Assembly: GCA_958450365.1 (NCBI GenBank)
Contig: CAUEEP010000921.1
Location: 372,001 to 436,000 of the forward strand
Reading direction: 5' to 3'
DNA from: Mesorhabditis belari
Lineage: Eukaryota > Nematoda > Chromadorea > Rhabditida > Rhabditidae
Length of the DNA stretch: 64,000 nt
Shown here: positions 31,797 to 43,900 of the stretch, piece by piece
How positions within the stretch are numbered: the first letter of the stretch is position 1
How the letters are laid out: each line of letters starts with the position of its first letter
Notes under the pieces: generated by a model
Database searches by the model: none
Seen by the model: the letters and a program-made list of their open reading frames with translations, nothing else
Told to the model about the DNA's origin: nothing
Program-made: the position numbers and the translations under genes

Positions 31797-32360
31797 GTAC
31801 AGCAATCGTTAGCAAATAACGGATTTGCTGGGAGATCGTCTCAATCTTAACGAGTTTGATCTTCTCCTCGAAAACTGTATTCAATAGGAACACAGCAGCG
31901 ACGATCATTTGTTGATTTGTTCAGTTTTAAAATCTTTACAAGCATTGAACTGAGCTCAGTCAGACCCAAAAAAAAAGTGCCAAAATTACATGGGGATTTA
32001 CACAAATTTGAAGACTTTTCCACCTTTTCCGACGCTTTAAAGTCAACCATGAACCGTTTCGGAATCGGTGAGAGAATCGGTGACACGATGTGGGAAACAG
32101 GCGACCGTCTTGATGAAGGTTTTCATCTCGCGAGACAACATTGTGTTCACCTGCAAAATTATTTATTTGGCTGGCTAATAAGCTAATGACGGATTTGCTG
32201 GGAGATCGTCTCAAAATTAAGCAACCTTAACTAGTTTGATCTTCTTCTCGAAAGCTGTATTCAATAGGAACACCGTAGCGAAGATCATTTGTTGATTCGT
32301 TCAGTTTTAACATTTTTACAAGCATTGAACTGAGCTCCGTCAGACCCAAAAAAGTGCCAA
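31797..32360. repeat. ~165-bp direct duplication
   Basis: The block from 'acggatttgctgggagatcg' to 'ctcagtcagacccaaaaa' occurs at about 31817-31978 and about 32188-32353. Between the copies is an open stretch (NRFGIGERIGDTMWETGDRL) that reads like protein but cannot be named. Confidence 0.75.
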
Positions 32361-32489
32361 AAGACATTTCGTCAATTTCTCAGTTAAAAATCTAGGCTAA
32401 AAACATGTTTTTCGTGATCAGCGGATAAAATTACCCTAGATAGCGTAAAATTAGGCCTTTTTGGAGTAAAAAAGTTGAAAATTTTGTCG

Positions 32490-32548
32490 CCGGCGGGGCT
32501 CGAACCATCGACCCTCTGATCAACAAGTCGCCAAACTGCTCAGTTGAT
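32490..32548 (-). tRNA. tRNA-like fragment
   Basis: B-box GGTTCGAGCCCC and an A-box-like GAGCAGTTTGGCGAC on the minus strand; the acceptor is not paired. Part of a sequence repeated near 33225. Confidence 0.3.
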
Positions 32549-32672
32549 TTCAGCCGCGCAGTCTTGCTTCTAGTTTTCATTCAATATTTTTTGTCTTCGT
32601 GAACCTTTGCCAGACTTTATTCTTTAAATTTGTACATATAAAAGCAATCTTTCTAGCATGTTGGCTTTAATA

Positions 32673-33207
32673 TTGGGTTGGTGAATTGAAAACTGCTGGC
32701 TATTGTCATATGTCACAGTTTGAGCACTTTCTTCAAAAGAAACCCATTTTGGTGTCAATGGAAAAGTTGTAGAGAATCAAAAATTAAGCTTATATCCAAA
32801 TTTTCAGAACGATTCAAAAACTGGTTTTCAAGAAATACCGAATTTACGAATTTTCACAAAACTTGCATTTTAAGCGAAACTACTAAGTGTATCTTTTTGG
32901 AAATTTGACTATAAGCCTAATTTTTGATTCTCTACAACTTTTCTATTGACACCAAAATGGGTTTCTTTTGAAGAAAGTGCTCAAATGCTCAAACTGGGAC
33001 ATCTCGACATCTCCAGTCCTCCATTTTCGAGTCTCACACTTTTCTCACACACAAACCAAAACCCTACCACGAAAGAGGAATCCGCAAATTGCCTGTAAGA
33101 TCGGCAGAAGTCGTCAATAATAATGGAAATTATTTGGAATGGATTCATGGCTTTATTTTCAATAAATTTTAGTTCAAAGTCCGGCATTTTTCAACTCACC
33201 AACTCAA
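32673..33207. mobile_element. TTGGGTTGG MITE copy
   Basis: TA-flanked; right TIR TTGAGTTGGTGAGTTG in complement. Both sides carry the same ~120-bp host repeat ('tcttgcttctagttttcatt' at about 32564 and 33269). Confidence 0.88.
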
Positions 33208-33867
33208 TAATAGCTACTGAGCAAACTGCGCAGTTGATTGCAATTGCGCATTGCAACTGCGCAGTCTTGCTTCTAGTTTTCATTCAATCTTTTTTATCTT
33301 CGTGAACCTTTGCCAGACTTTATTCTTTCAATTTTTACATATAAAAGCAATCTTTCTAGCATGTTGGCTTTGAAAATAGCTACTGAGCAATCTCAAATGA
33401 GATCTCAACGTTACTTTTGCTAAAACATAAACTATTTACTCAATTAGATTAAGATTTCAGTCTACAAGTGTGTGCTTTTTTCTTGTCAACAAATCCACCG
33501 CTTTTCTGTGGTTTTCTGAGTTGTATGCCCCGTTTTTTCCCGTTCTTTTTGAATGACGAGAAACAGCTGTGATTTTTCTTTTCCTTCATTTCATTTTGCA
33601 CTTCCTCAACATCAATTTCTTTTCTTAAACATTGAGATTTTATGAGCTAATATGCTAGATAAATGTTGATTTTACATATTTAAATGTAAATTTTTGATCT
33701 TATAGATATTAAAAATGATATTTACCGTAAACCATCGCCTATCCGTCTATTCATTTCTCATTTCTCAATCTTCCCTCCATTCTTTTACTATTTCTATCTA
33801 CAGTAAACCCAACATTTTCAAAAGAGCTTTAAAATGAGTATCTACTATATATAAAACAGAAGAGACG

Positions 33868-34187
33868 TATGTCTGTCTGTCCGTCTGTTTATCTGTCTGT
33901 CCGTCCGTCTGTCTGTCTGTCCGTCCGTTTGTCTGTCCGTCCGTATGTCTGTCCGTATGTCTGTCCGTCTGTTTGTCCGTCTGTTTGTCTGTCTGTCCGT
34001 CTGTCCGCCTGTCTGCCGCCTGTCTGTCCGTCTGTCTGTGCGTCTGTCCGTCTGTCCGTCTGTCTGTCTGTCTGTTTGTCTGTACGTCTGTTTATCTGTC
34101 CGTCTGTCTGTCTGTTCGTCTGTCCGTCTGTCTGTCCATCCGTCTGTATGTTTGTCTGTCAGTCTGTCTGTCTGTCCGTCTGGGCGC
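33868..34187. repeat. 4-bp based microsatellite (gtct / gtcc)
   Basis: About 320 bp of interrupted tetranucleotide repeat. All long frames across it, on both strands, are artefacts. Confidence 0.97.
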
Positions 34188-34252
34188 AAAAGCGACGCTC
34201 CGTAACTACGTTTGCTCCATCGATTAAAAGGCAAAAGGTCTAATCCCAGAAC

Positions 34253-34471
34253 GCCGTATTTTCTCTAATAGTAGTGCACCTTGAGCATTGCCTAAATTCC
34301 TCGAAATCTCGAGAACCGCTTATCAGAACCTATCGATGTGGGGTCGGAAAATGTAGCTGACGATGAGATCTTGACGATGATTAGAGTGTTGAGCTTCTGG
34401 GAAAGCTCGGGAACCGTAAAATAGTCATCAACTCGGCTCGCCGGACTACTATTAGAGAGGATAGAGTATTC
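34253..34471. mobile_element. MITE, inverted relative of 22049-22286
   Basis: Shares 'ccgtattttctctaatagta' and the core 'aacctatcgatgtggggtcg' in reverse orientation. The right end is degraded. Confidence 0.82.
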
Positions 34472-35188
34472 AGCTTTCCGCGCGCTCCTAGGGGTTTTCG
34501 GCTATGGAGAATCTGACTTTTGGGTCTATTTTGATAAAGAAGCGGGGCTTAACATGGGTTACGGTGGTTTTTGGTCATATGTATGGGGTCCACGGCTCCG
34601 CAGCGAAAAACGTTGAGCGTGGTTTTTCTATATTTTTAGCTCCTTTTTTATTTCATGAGGCTTTTTATATCTATTATTTAAATTCTATGGCCTAAAAAGG
34701 AAATCTTTGTAGTCGAAAAACTTGTGTGATTTCAAAAAACAGCAAAGTGTTATTTCTTTCCCTTCATTTCACTTTGCTATTTTATGAAATACTAAAAATA
34801 TTGATCATTTCTGAAATTTGATACTCTTATTTGGATATTTCCACTTCCTTTTCTTCTTTCTTTATTTCATAAGAAAGTTTGAAGCATCAATTCTTTTAAA
34901 TATTATTTGAATATCGAATTTATTTCGTTTACATCATAAGCAGAGTTCGCTAACAATATCAGTAATTAAGCTGATTGTAAAGCCTACGATTAAGATAAGG
35001 TTAAGATAGATTAATATATTGAGTTGGTGAATTGAAAACTGCCGGACTTTGAACTAAAATTGCTTTTATATGTAAAATTGAAAGAATAAAGTTTGGCAAA
35101 GGTTCACGAAGATAAAAAAGATTGAATGAAAACTAGAAGCAAGACTGCGCGGCTGCAATCAACTGCGCAGTTTGCTCAGTAGCTATTA

Positions 35189-35737
35189 TTGAGTTGGTGA
35201 ATTGAAAACTGCCGAACTTTGAACTAAAATTTATTCAACATAAAACCATAAATTCATTCCAAATAATTTCCATTATTATTGACGACTTCTGCCGATCTTA
35301 CAGGCAATTTGCGGATTCCTCTTTCGTGGTAGGGTTTTGGTTTGTGTGTGAGACAAGTGTGAGACTCGAAAATGGAGGACTGGAGATGTCGAGATGTCCC
35401 AGTTTGAGCATTTGAGCACTTTCTTCAAAAGAAACTCATTTTGGTGTCAATAGAAAAGTTGTAGAGAATCAAAAATTAGGCTTAAAGCCAAATTTCCAAA
35501 AAGATACACTTAGTAGTTTCGCTTAAAATGCAAGTTTTGTTGCAAGTTTTTTGAAAATTCGTAAATTTGGCATTTCTTGAAAACCGGTTTTTGAATCGTT
35601 CTGAAAATTTGGATATAGGCTTGATTTTTGATTCTCTACAACTTTTCCATTGACACCAGAATGGGTTTCTTTTGAAGAAAGTGCTCAAACTGTCACATAT
35701 GACAATAGCCTGCAGTTTTCAATTTCAACCAACCCAA
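35189..35737. mobile_element. TTGGGTTGG MITE copy, reverse orientation
   Basis: TA-flanked, arms as in 4746-5305 but inverted relative to 32673-33207. A lone terminus at 35019 belongs to the same family. Confidence 0.88.
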
Positions 35738-36702
35738 TAGATTGAGACTAGCCTTGATTTGAGGAGAAGTCAAGGTCCAATTTGAGGATTCGAAGCCGGC
35801 CAGATTAGTTTGGGAGAGGCAGAGGGAAGGGGGTTATGTAAAAGCCCTGCGCCAGACGACGAGCGATTACGCGGCCGCACACAGATGACAAATTTTAAGC
35901 GAAACAGTTTTCAATTCACCAACCCAATAGATTAAGATAGATTAAGATAAGGTTAAGATAAGATTAAGATAAGATTAAGATATAAGAAGAGAAGATTGTA
36001 AGTTTAAGTTTGTAAGGTTAAGGAAGCTAAAGTAACCTAATTGTAAGTTTATTTCTGCAGATGCACAAAGTGAACTTGAATAATTAACAATAACAATAAC
36101 AATAACAATAACAACAATACTATAAGATCGACAATACTATAGATCCACAATACTATAAGATTGAAATCCTCATGTTCCTCATTCAAATTCATTTCTTTCC
36201 CTTTTCCTTTTCCTTTTCCTTTTCTTCTCTCATTTTTATTTCTCTCCATTTCCCCACTAATTAACGCGCGTAATTGAGTGTCTATGTGGCCATTTTTTTT
36301 CTTTTTTCGATTCTATTCCTCTTTTTTTCACCACCACAACCAGCCTCATTTTAATTCTCGATTCAAAGCATTTTTCTTCCTTTTTCACGTAAAAAGATAA
36401 AATTAGAAGCCAAATTTGAATTGTTATAATATTTTAAACTTACCTTAACTCTAACTCTGACTTATCGTAATCTAACTCACTGACTTATCGTAATCCCTGT
36501 TGTATTGGTTTCTAAACAGTAAAACAGTAAAACTACAGTTCTACAGTAAAACTTTGTTAATAGAAAACTCTTTAGTAAATAAGCTTAGTAAATAAGCTTT
36601 TCTAGCACCCTTTTGACAAAAAAAAACATTCAATTTAACCTCGATAGTAATTAGATTTTTTGATCTCCTTTGAGTTATTTACTAACGAGTTTTCACTGTA
36701 TA

Positions 36703-37455
36703 TATGTTGTATCCGATTTAGATTTCCGTCCGATTTAGATTGAACTTATCGCGGACGTCCGATTTAGATTACAGTCTATATCGGACGTCCGATTTAGATT
36801 CAATCTAAATCTTATATAGATTGAACAATAATACGTCTTGTATAGATTGAACAATAATATAAACATGCTTAATACATGTTCTTAAGCGTTTTCTGTAGTT
36901 TTCTGCATTTTTCAAAGGTCTGTTACTGTCTTTTTCTGAAAAGAAAACCCAACTATGAAACAATCTATTAGCGTTAACAGAATAGATGCGAAATTACAAC
37001 ACACAACAACAAAAAACCAACAACAACAACGAACGAGTTAAAAATTTCTATTTATTTTTGCAGCTTAGGCTATTGTGACATCTTGAATTGCAGAGTTGTG
37101 ACATTGTGACATCTTGAATTCTTTGTGGCATCTTGAACATGCTATTGTGACATCTTGAATTCTTTGAAAAGCGCAGAAAATTGCAAAAAAACGCTTAAGA
37201 ACATATATTAAGCACGTTTATTATTGTTCGATCTGTATCGGACGTCCGATATAGACTGTAATCAATAAAAGACCTTTGAAAAATGCAGAAAACTACAGAA
37301 AACGCTTAAGAACATATATTAAGCATGTTTATATTATTGTTCAATCTATATAAGACGTCCGATTTAGATTGAATCTAAATCGGACGTCCGATATAGACTG
37401 TAATCTAAATCGGACGTCCGCGATAAGTTCAATCTAAATCGGACACAACATATAT
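36703..37455. mobile_element. Fold-back element built of 'cggacgtccgatttagatt' repeats
   Basis: Arms about 36703-36925 and 37190-37455 are complementary ('gcatttttcaaaggtc' opposite 'gacctttgaaaaatgc'). The arm tips contain the self-complementary motif 'cggacgtccg' several times. Confidence 0.85.
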
Positions 37456-37672
37456 AACAAGTTTTAACTTTTCGATTTTCCAATCGATCCCCGCTGGATT
37501 CTCTCGGAATCTCTCGAGAGCTATTATGAATGCAAAAACGCTTAAAATCGTCAACAGACTGGTTCAATCATAAAAAAAGAGTTGACGAGTTTCCGGAGTT
37601 TAAATTTATACAAAAAGATTTGTTAAGTTTATTTAAATTATTTAGATCATAAATAGAAATGATTGATTTTCA

Positions 37673-37915
37673 AGTCAAGCCAAGCCAAGTTAAGCCAAGT
37701 CAAGCCAAGCCAAGCCAAGCTAAGCCAAACCAAGTCAAGCCAAACCAAGTCAAGCCAAACCAAACCAAGCCAAGCTAAGCCAATTCAAACCAAACCAAGC
37801 TAAGCCAAATCAAGTCAAGCCAAACCAAGTCAAGCCAAACCAAACCAAGCCAAGCTAAGCCATTCAAACCAAACCAAGCCAAGCCAAGCCAAGTCAAGCC
37901 AAGTCAAGGGATTGG
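37673..37915. repeat. 5-bp array (aagcc / aaacc)
   Basis: About 48 pentamers. Confidence 0.92.
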
Positions 37916-38399
37916 CTTGGTTTAGCTTGACTTGGCTTTGGTTTAGTTCTCTTACTTTTTCCTCTCATAAACGCAAGCCTCAAGCTAATTCTAAGATAAT
38001 TGAGTGTACCTGGAAATGTGCGTTTGCATAAAAACTCGACTTGTGCTTTGTGCTCAAACTCTAGCACGTACTCTGTGCTTTGCACTTTGTACTTTATCCT
38101 CTAGCACGCATAATTTTATCTAGAACTCGAGGTATAGAAGTCCATCATTTTATTCATTAGCTTGATCAAAAAACTCTTTAAAATCATAGAAATCTCTAAA
38201 AATACACTAATAAGCGCTAAAAGCTTTAGAAAAAGCTTGAAAGCTGTGTTTTTTACACAAATTTCGCTTTTGGCTCGATTTTCGTTGGCTTTTTGTTGGC
38301 TAAAATTTGTTAAAACTTCTCATAACTATATTTTTCAAGCGTTGACAGAATATCAATTAGTAGATAATTGATTTTATCAATCAATTATCTACTATTTGG

Positions 38400-39240
38400 A
38401 TTTGGGAAGGTCAACTTTGACACTAATTTTCTCTATGTTTTTATACCTGAGTCTACAAAACAAATTCTACTTTTCTATGGCCAAATTTGATGAAGATTCT
38501 ATTAAAAGCAACAAGTGAACAACTATATCTCGAGTTCTAGACCACTAAGGGACGGGGCTTAGCTCTCGGCGCGCGGTTTAGAAAGTTTCGTTTTCTGTTC
38601 TCTTCGCTTTAAAGGCAAATGGCAACAAACAACAATTCAAAACAAATAAGCAACAATTGAATTGTTTTAAAATGAATTGAAATGAAACCTCAAAACCCAA
38701 AAGTACCTTATTTGTCCTTGTTTCGTTGCTGCTTTCGTTGCAAATTCTACTTTTCTATGGCCAAATTTGGTGAAGATTCTATTAAAAGCAATCATAAGTT
38801 GATTCAACTTCTATATCTCGAGTTCTAGACCATCTAAGTTGATCAACTTTTTCGGGTAGGTAGTTCAACTTTGACTCGAATTTTCTTTATGTTCTTATTC
38901 CTGAGTTTACCAAATAAATTGTACTTTTCTACAACCAAATTTCATAAGGATCATTTTAAAACCAACCGTAAGTCGATCTGATAATTGGAAGTCGAGTTAT
39001 AGAGTAAACTCCGAGGCTCGTTACGGAATTTAGAAGGTCAACTTTGAGCCAAATTTTCTCTATGTTCTTATACCTGAGTTTACCAAACAAATTCTACTTT
39101 TCTATAACCAAATTTAACGAAGATTCTATTAAAAGCAATCATAAGTTGAATCAACTTCTATATCTCGAGTTCTAGACCATCTAAGGGACGGGGCTTAGCT
39201 CTCGGCGCGCGCGCGGTTTAGTAAAGTTTCGTTTTCTGTT
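38400..39240. repeat. Tandem copies of a few-hundred-bp repeat
   Basis: 'aaggtcaactttga' through 'tatatctcgagttctagacc' recurs near 38407, 38870 (partial) and 39049. The G/C-rich 'gggacggggcttagctctcg' follows in the first and last. Confidence 0.8.
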
Positions 39241-39761
39241 CTTCTTTCGCTTTTTAAAAGGCAAAATGGTCAATCAATATCAATCAATTTTCAAATATCA
39301 AAATAAGCAATCAATTTTTGAATTGTTTTAAAATGAATTTGAAATGAAATCTCTCTAAAATCTCTCTAAAAGTTACCTTTTATTTGTCCTTGTTTCGTTG
39401 CTTTCCTTTTCCAATTGATTAGATGAGAAAAAAGAAATGGCGAACGAAGGTTTTGCTCTTTTGTTTTTGAATTTTGTGTATCTTTTGATTTTTTCAAGTT
39501 TTCCGAGATCTTGTTTAGTGAATTTTTGTGAAATTTAAGAATCTTCTAATCGATTTTGTTCAACTTTTGTTAGCATTTGTAAACTGCTCTTTTTATCTTT
39601 GTTCTTTTTGCTTTCAATATTCAATTGCTTTTTGAAACACACATCTTCTAACACACTAAAAAAGAAACCTTTCTCGGAGCATCAAAAGATTGATTGCGTC
39701 AGAAAGAGTGTTTGCACAATTTGCAAAAACTACTTAGAACTAGGGCAGATCAAAACCTGGT

Positions 39762-39828
39762 GCGCCAAGGGGACTCGAACCCCCAACCTTCCGCTTATCG
39801 AGCAACTGTGCTAACCATTGTGCTAACT
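39762..39828 (-). tRNA. tRNA-like sequence (loop TCGATAA, Ile-GAT type)
   Basis: A-box TTAGCACAATGGTTAGCACAG and B-box GGGTTCGAGTCCCC with a sound T arm on the minus strand. The acceptor does not pair. Flanked by ~37-bp direct repeats ('cttagaactagggcagatca'). Confidence 0.45.
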
Positions 39829-40394
39829 ACTTAGAACTAGGGCAGATCAAAAAGTCGTGCGCCAACCGCACAACACACTTGAGCTCCTTCAGTCAAAGAG
39901 GGGGTTAACTAACTTGCTCTCATTTAAATTCTCATTTATTTCCTTTTTTAGATAATGCAATGCATTACTCTTAAACTTTTATTGCTTTCTGATTTGGGTG
40001 CAAGCTTTAAGGAAGTACCATAGCTGCGCTCAAATAACCCCAAAAAGAAGTACCATAGCTGCGAGAAAAGCTTTATAATCTTATCTTTATCTATAGCTTT
40101 AAGATAAAGATGAGTTTTGAGCCCAAGTGACGGGATTCGGGTTTGACTAATTTTAAGCTCTCCTAGAAGCCTTTTAGACTAAAATTTTTGTGCCATCCGT
40201 CAAACTGGATAGCATAGGGGATACCGGAAAACGAAAATCAAGTCGTCAGTCGCAAAAATCAGTCGTCAAACTTTTCGGAGATCATTCGTCGAGCTTCTCG
40301 AGAAGTTCTCGGCTAGATTTAAGGTTGATTGTTTTTCCGTATGCCCGAAATCCCTTTTCTATCACTCTCGATTCGATTCTTCACCTTAAATTTG

Positions 40395-40690
40395 GACCAC
40401 AGCCAGAGCTGTGCCTTGTCAGAGCTGTGCCTTGTCAGAGCTGTGCCTTGGCAGGGCTTGCCTTGTCAGAGCTGTGCCTTGGCAGAGCTGTGCCTTGTCA
40501 GAGCTGTGCCTTGTCAGAGCTGTGCCTTGGCAGAGCTGTGCCTTGGCAGAGCTGTGCCTTGGCAGAGCTGTGCCTTGGCAGAGCTGTGCCTTGGCAGAGC
40601 TGTGCCTTGGCAGAGCTGTGCCTTGGCAGAGCTGTGCCTTGTCAGAGCTGTGCCTTGGCAGAGTCAGAGCTGTGCCAGAGCTGTGCCTTA
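40395..40690. repeat. 15-bp array (cagagctgtgccttgg)
   Basis: About 18 copies, ending some 230 bp before the start codon of the KIDINS220-like gene. The long frames across it are artefacts of the unit length. Confidence 0.93.
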
Positions 40691-40923
40691 TCTTCAATAT
40701 TCTTCTTTGATGATTCAATCTTTAATGATTCAATTTCAGTGCCTTAGCCGGGGTGTGAAAGGGAAAGAGAAAGGGAAAGAGTCGAATTCCTTTCCCTTTC
40801 TCAGTCACATATCCATCCAATAGAGAGAAGGGTCCCGTGCCGGCCGTCCTGTCCATTTCACTCATCCCTACGATTGCCCGAGGCATCCATCAGCTGGCCG
40901 CTCTTTTCTGAAACGACGACGCG

Positions 40924-43900
40924 ATGGTCCAGCTGACCAGAGTCGGCAGGGATTGGGTCGGAGCCGCCCAGTCCGCTTTTCAGGTTTCTTCATTTGAATA
41001 TTCAATATCTATATTTTTAAAGATATTTAAAGATATAAGGAAATTTAATTCCTTAAATATTGAATATTACGTTTGAAAGTTATCGTTTCAAAGTGATTTA
41101 TTGAATGTTCCAAAGCTTCTAAGTGCCATTCGATATTCTGGCTATTTCCCCTCAGAATTCTGGCTATTTTTGCCTGGAAATCCAGTCTGGATTAATGCTA
41201 AGCTATCAAAATATTAAAGATATACAATATTTAAAAGCTATTGAATAAAGAGCTTTAATAAAGAGCTTTAATAAAGAGCTTCGATAAAGCTATTCAATCA
41301 AGAGCTTTAATAAAGCTATTCAATAAAGATCTTCAAAAAAGAGCTTTAATAAAGATCTTCAATAAACCCCTTCAATAAATCTCTTCAATAAATCTCTTCA
41401 ATACTTCTCAACTATTCAATCATTTTCCATTATTTTAAAGCTCAATTCAACAACAAATTCTCTACAATTTGGCTACAAAAACCCACTCAATTTCTACACA
41501 ATTCTTAATAGAATTATTCAAATTATTCAAATCTAAAGATAGATTTCAAACTTTAAAATCCTAGAAATCTATCTTCGAAATCTATCTTCAAAAATCGACT
41601 CTTTTTTTTTTGAAAAATCGATCGTTTGAATGGCTTTTGGGAAAACAGAGAAAAAGAGCTTGAATCATCAAGATCTATGTGGAAAAGGCCACATTTGATG
41701 ACGCATTTGAGGCTAACTGAATAGCTTTTAAAAGAAGATTCATCTTTTATCCATTCTCTGTTATTTTCCTCTCCTATTCTGTTAATGGTGCACTTGAAAC
41801 GCTCGCGCTTTTCGCATACAAGAATCGAGGAGATGGTAAGGCTCAAAATCAGTAATTGGCTTAAAATCGGGCTTTTTCGAGAAAAAAGGTTTAGCTCTAG
41901 AAGACGAACAAACAAAAGGAGTTCTTGTCGGCTCTTGCGTAGTTTTTGGGTATTTTCAAAAGAATCCGGGTATTTAGAAAAATCCGGGTATTTTGAACGA
42001 ATCGTCACACCTTGAAGGCCTATAACTTTGCTCAGAAATAATATTATAGTTAACTTTTTATATCATTGTACAGAGAACATTTCAGGATTTCAAATGACAC
42101 CAAATAAAGCTGGATTGGATAACCAAGTCCAGGAAAATCAGAGCCAACTCTGAGCAAATGAGGCACATCCAACTCGGCTGTTATGTCGCTTGGTTTTCAT
42201 GGGAATAAAAAAAGCAATCAAGCTCTATTTGGTATCATTTGAAAGCCTGAAATGTCTTCTCTACAATGATATAAAAAGTTAGCAAAAATATGATCTCTAG
42301 ACAGAGTTATAGGCTTTCAAAGTGTGACGACTCGTTCAAAGATCAGAATTCTTTCAAAAGACTCGGATTCTTTTAAAATACCCGGATGGTTTCAAAGAAG
42401 ATTCTTTTAAAATAGCCGGAAACTAAGCAAGAGCCTTCTTTTCTTTTATGTTATTTTGAAATAACTTTAATTAGCGGTATTTTTAATGGAAAACCCGATA
42501 TTACCAGAAACACATTTTCCAGAAAATGTAATTTTTGATCTTTTAACTTAAAAGTCACTCAAGTCTTTAATAATCAATCGAATTCAAAATCTTTTTGAAC
42601 TACTTTGTAGAGGAGATTCAGAGCTTTCGAATAGTGCACAACACTTATTGACTGAGGCTTGCAATCTCTTTATTTTTAGAAAGATATTTGAGCGCTAGTT
42701 TCATTCCCATCACCCTAATAATTAAACCCGAAAATCCAGTCAATTTCTAGGTAGAATTTGTAGGTTTTAAGGTCAAAAAATAGGTTGATTACACGAAGAA
42801 AATCAAACGATAAAGTTATGTAGAAGATAAAGTAGATTAAATATTTAAATAAAAGACATTTTGTATACTGTATTTCTTTTTGTATATTTCTCTTAAATTC
42901 AACGGTAAATCAGGCGGATTTCTCCGCGAAGAGATAAGTTTAAATTCAAAATCAAACCCAAAAACCGGGGATTTTAAAGCATTAAATTCATTCCTCTTTA
43001 TCAAATTCATTTCCCGTTAGAGCCGCTAGATTATGGAACTTGCTCCCAAACGACATACGAGAAATTCAGTCGCTTTTCATATTCAAGAAACGTATCGATG
43101 CTTTAGATCTAGTGGCTCTTTGCCGTAAGTAATTGGCTTATTGATTTCAGTATGTATTGTATGATTAAGTATCACTGTGCATTTCTCTATCATTTCTTTC
43201 ACTTTATCGTTTGAATAAAGTATTATTATTAAAACACTTTAAAATCTATAGAAAACCTTATTAAATAATCGAATATTAGATATTATTTAGCGAAATTTGT
43301 AAAAAATTTGATTATTTTACTTGATCAAAAGATCTAATCAAAAGATTTTTGTTTTACTCGCGAAGCCTGGATTAGTTTCCAATTTTGCTGGATTAATTTT
43401 TGCATATCTAGCTATCAGATATAATCATCTATTTAAGAAATAAGAAAGAAATTAGATTAGATTTAAATTAGATTCAAATTAGGCTTACAATATGTAAATT
43501 TGCCCATTCAGGTGGCCGCTCAGATGCCCTCGTCGCTGAGCAACGAGCAAGTGCAACAGGTTTTTGAGCAGGTAAGGCAAAAAAAAAACTTAAATTTCTA
43601 TTTATAAAAGATAATCTTATACTATTGTAGATAATCTTATACACTATTGTAAATCTCTAGATAATATTAGGTTGTCCAGTTATGAATGCACACCTGCTCT
43701 TGAACAGCAGCATAGGTCTGGTGGAATACCTTAGGTCTGGTGGAATTCCCAAGGCATTGTTTATTTTGAGCTGCTTAAATTTGCACATACTTTATGATAC
43801 TATTATGATTATAATAATTTTTTGATCTAATATGACAAATTTTATAAAGCACTTACACCTGGGATTTTGTTGCGTTGAACCAGGAAGGATGATAGTCCAA

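Larger units (their letters stand above)
29590..36260. repeat. Large inverted duplication (arms ~29.6-30.5 kb and ~35.2-36.3 kb)
   Basis: The left arm holds an A/G-rich 'ggaaaaggaaaagg' run, 'ttatagtattgtggatc', 'gtgtgcggccgcgtaatcgc' and 'ctaatctggccggcttcg'. The right arm holds all of these in reverse order and complement. An inner pair (about 33125-33365 versus 35040-35290) is also inverted. Confidence 0.85.

Noticed and set aside
31726..32214. Gene made from the overlapping open frames here
   Set aside because: The frames lie across a direct duplication with frame differences between copies; no consistent exon set could be built.
33845..34243. Cysteine-rich protein from VCLSVCLS-type frames
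   Set aside because: Pure tetranucleotide microsatellite; open frames on both strands are compositional.
40190..40823. Protein with CALAELCLGRA repeats upstream of the KIDINS220-like gene
   Set aside because: Frames follow the 15-bp array, and the same stretch is open on the other strand.
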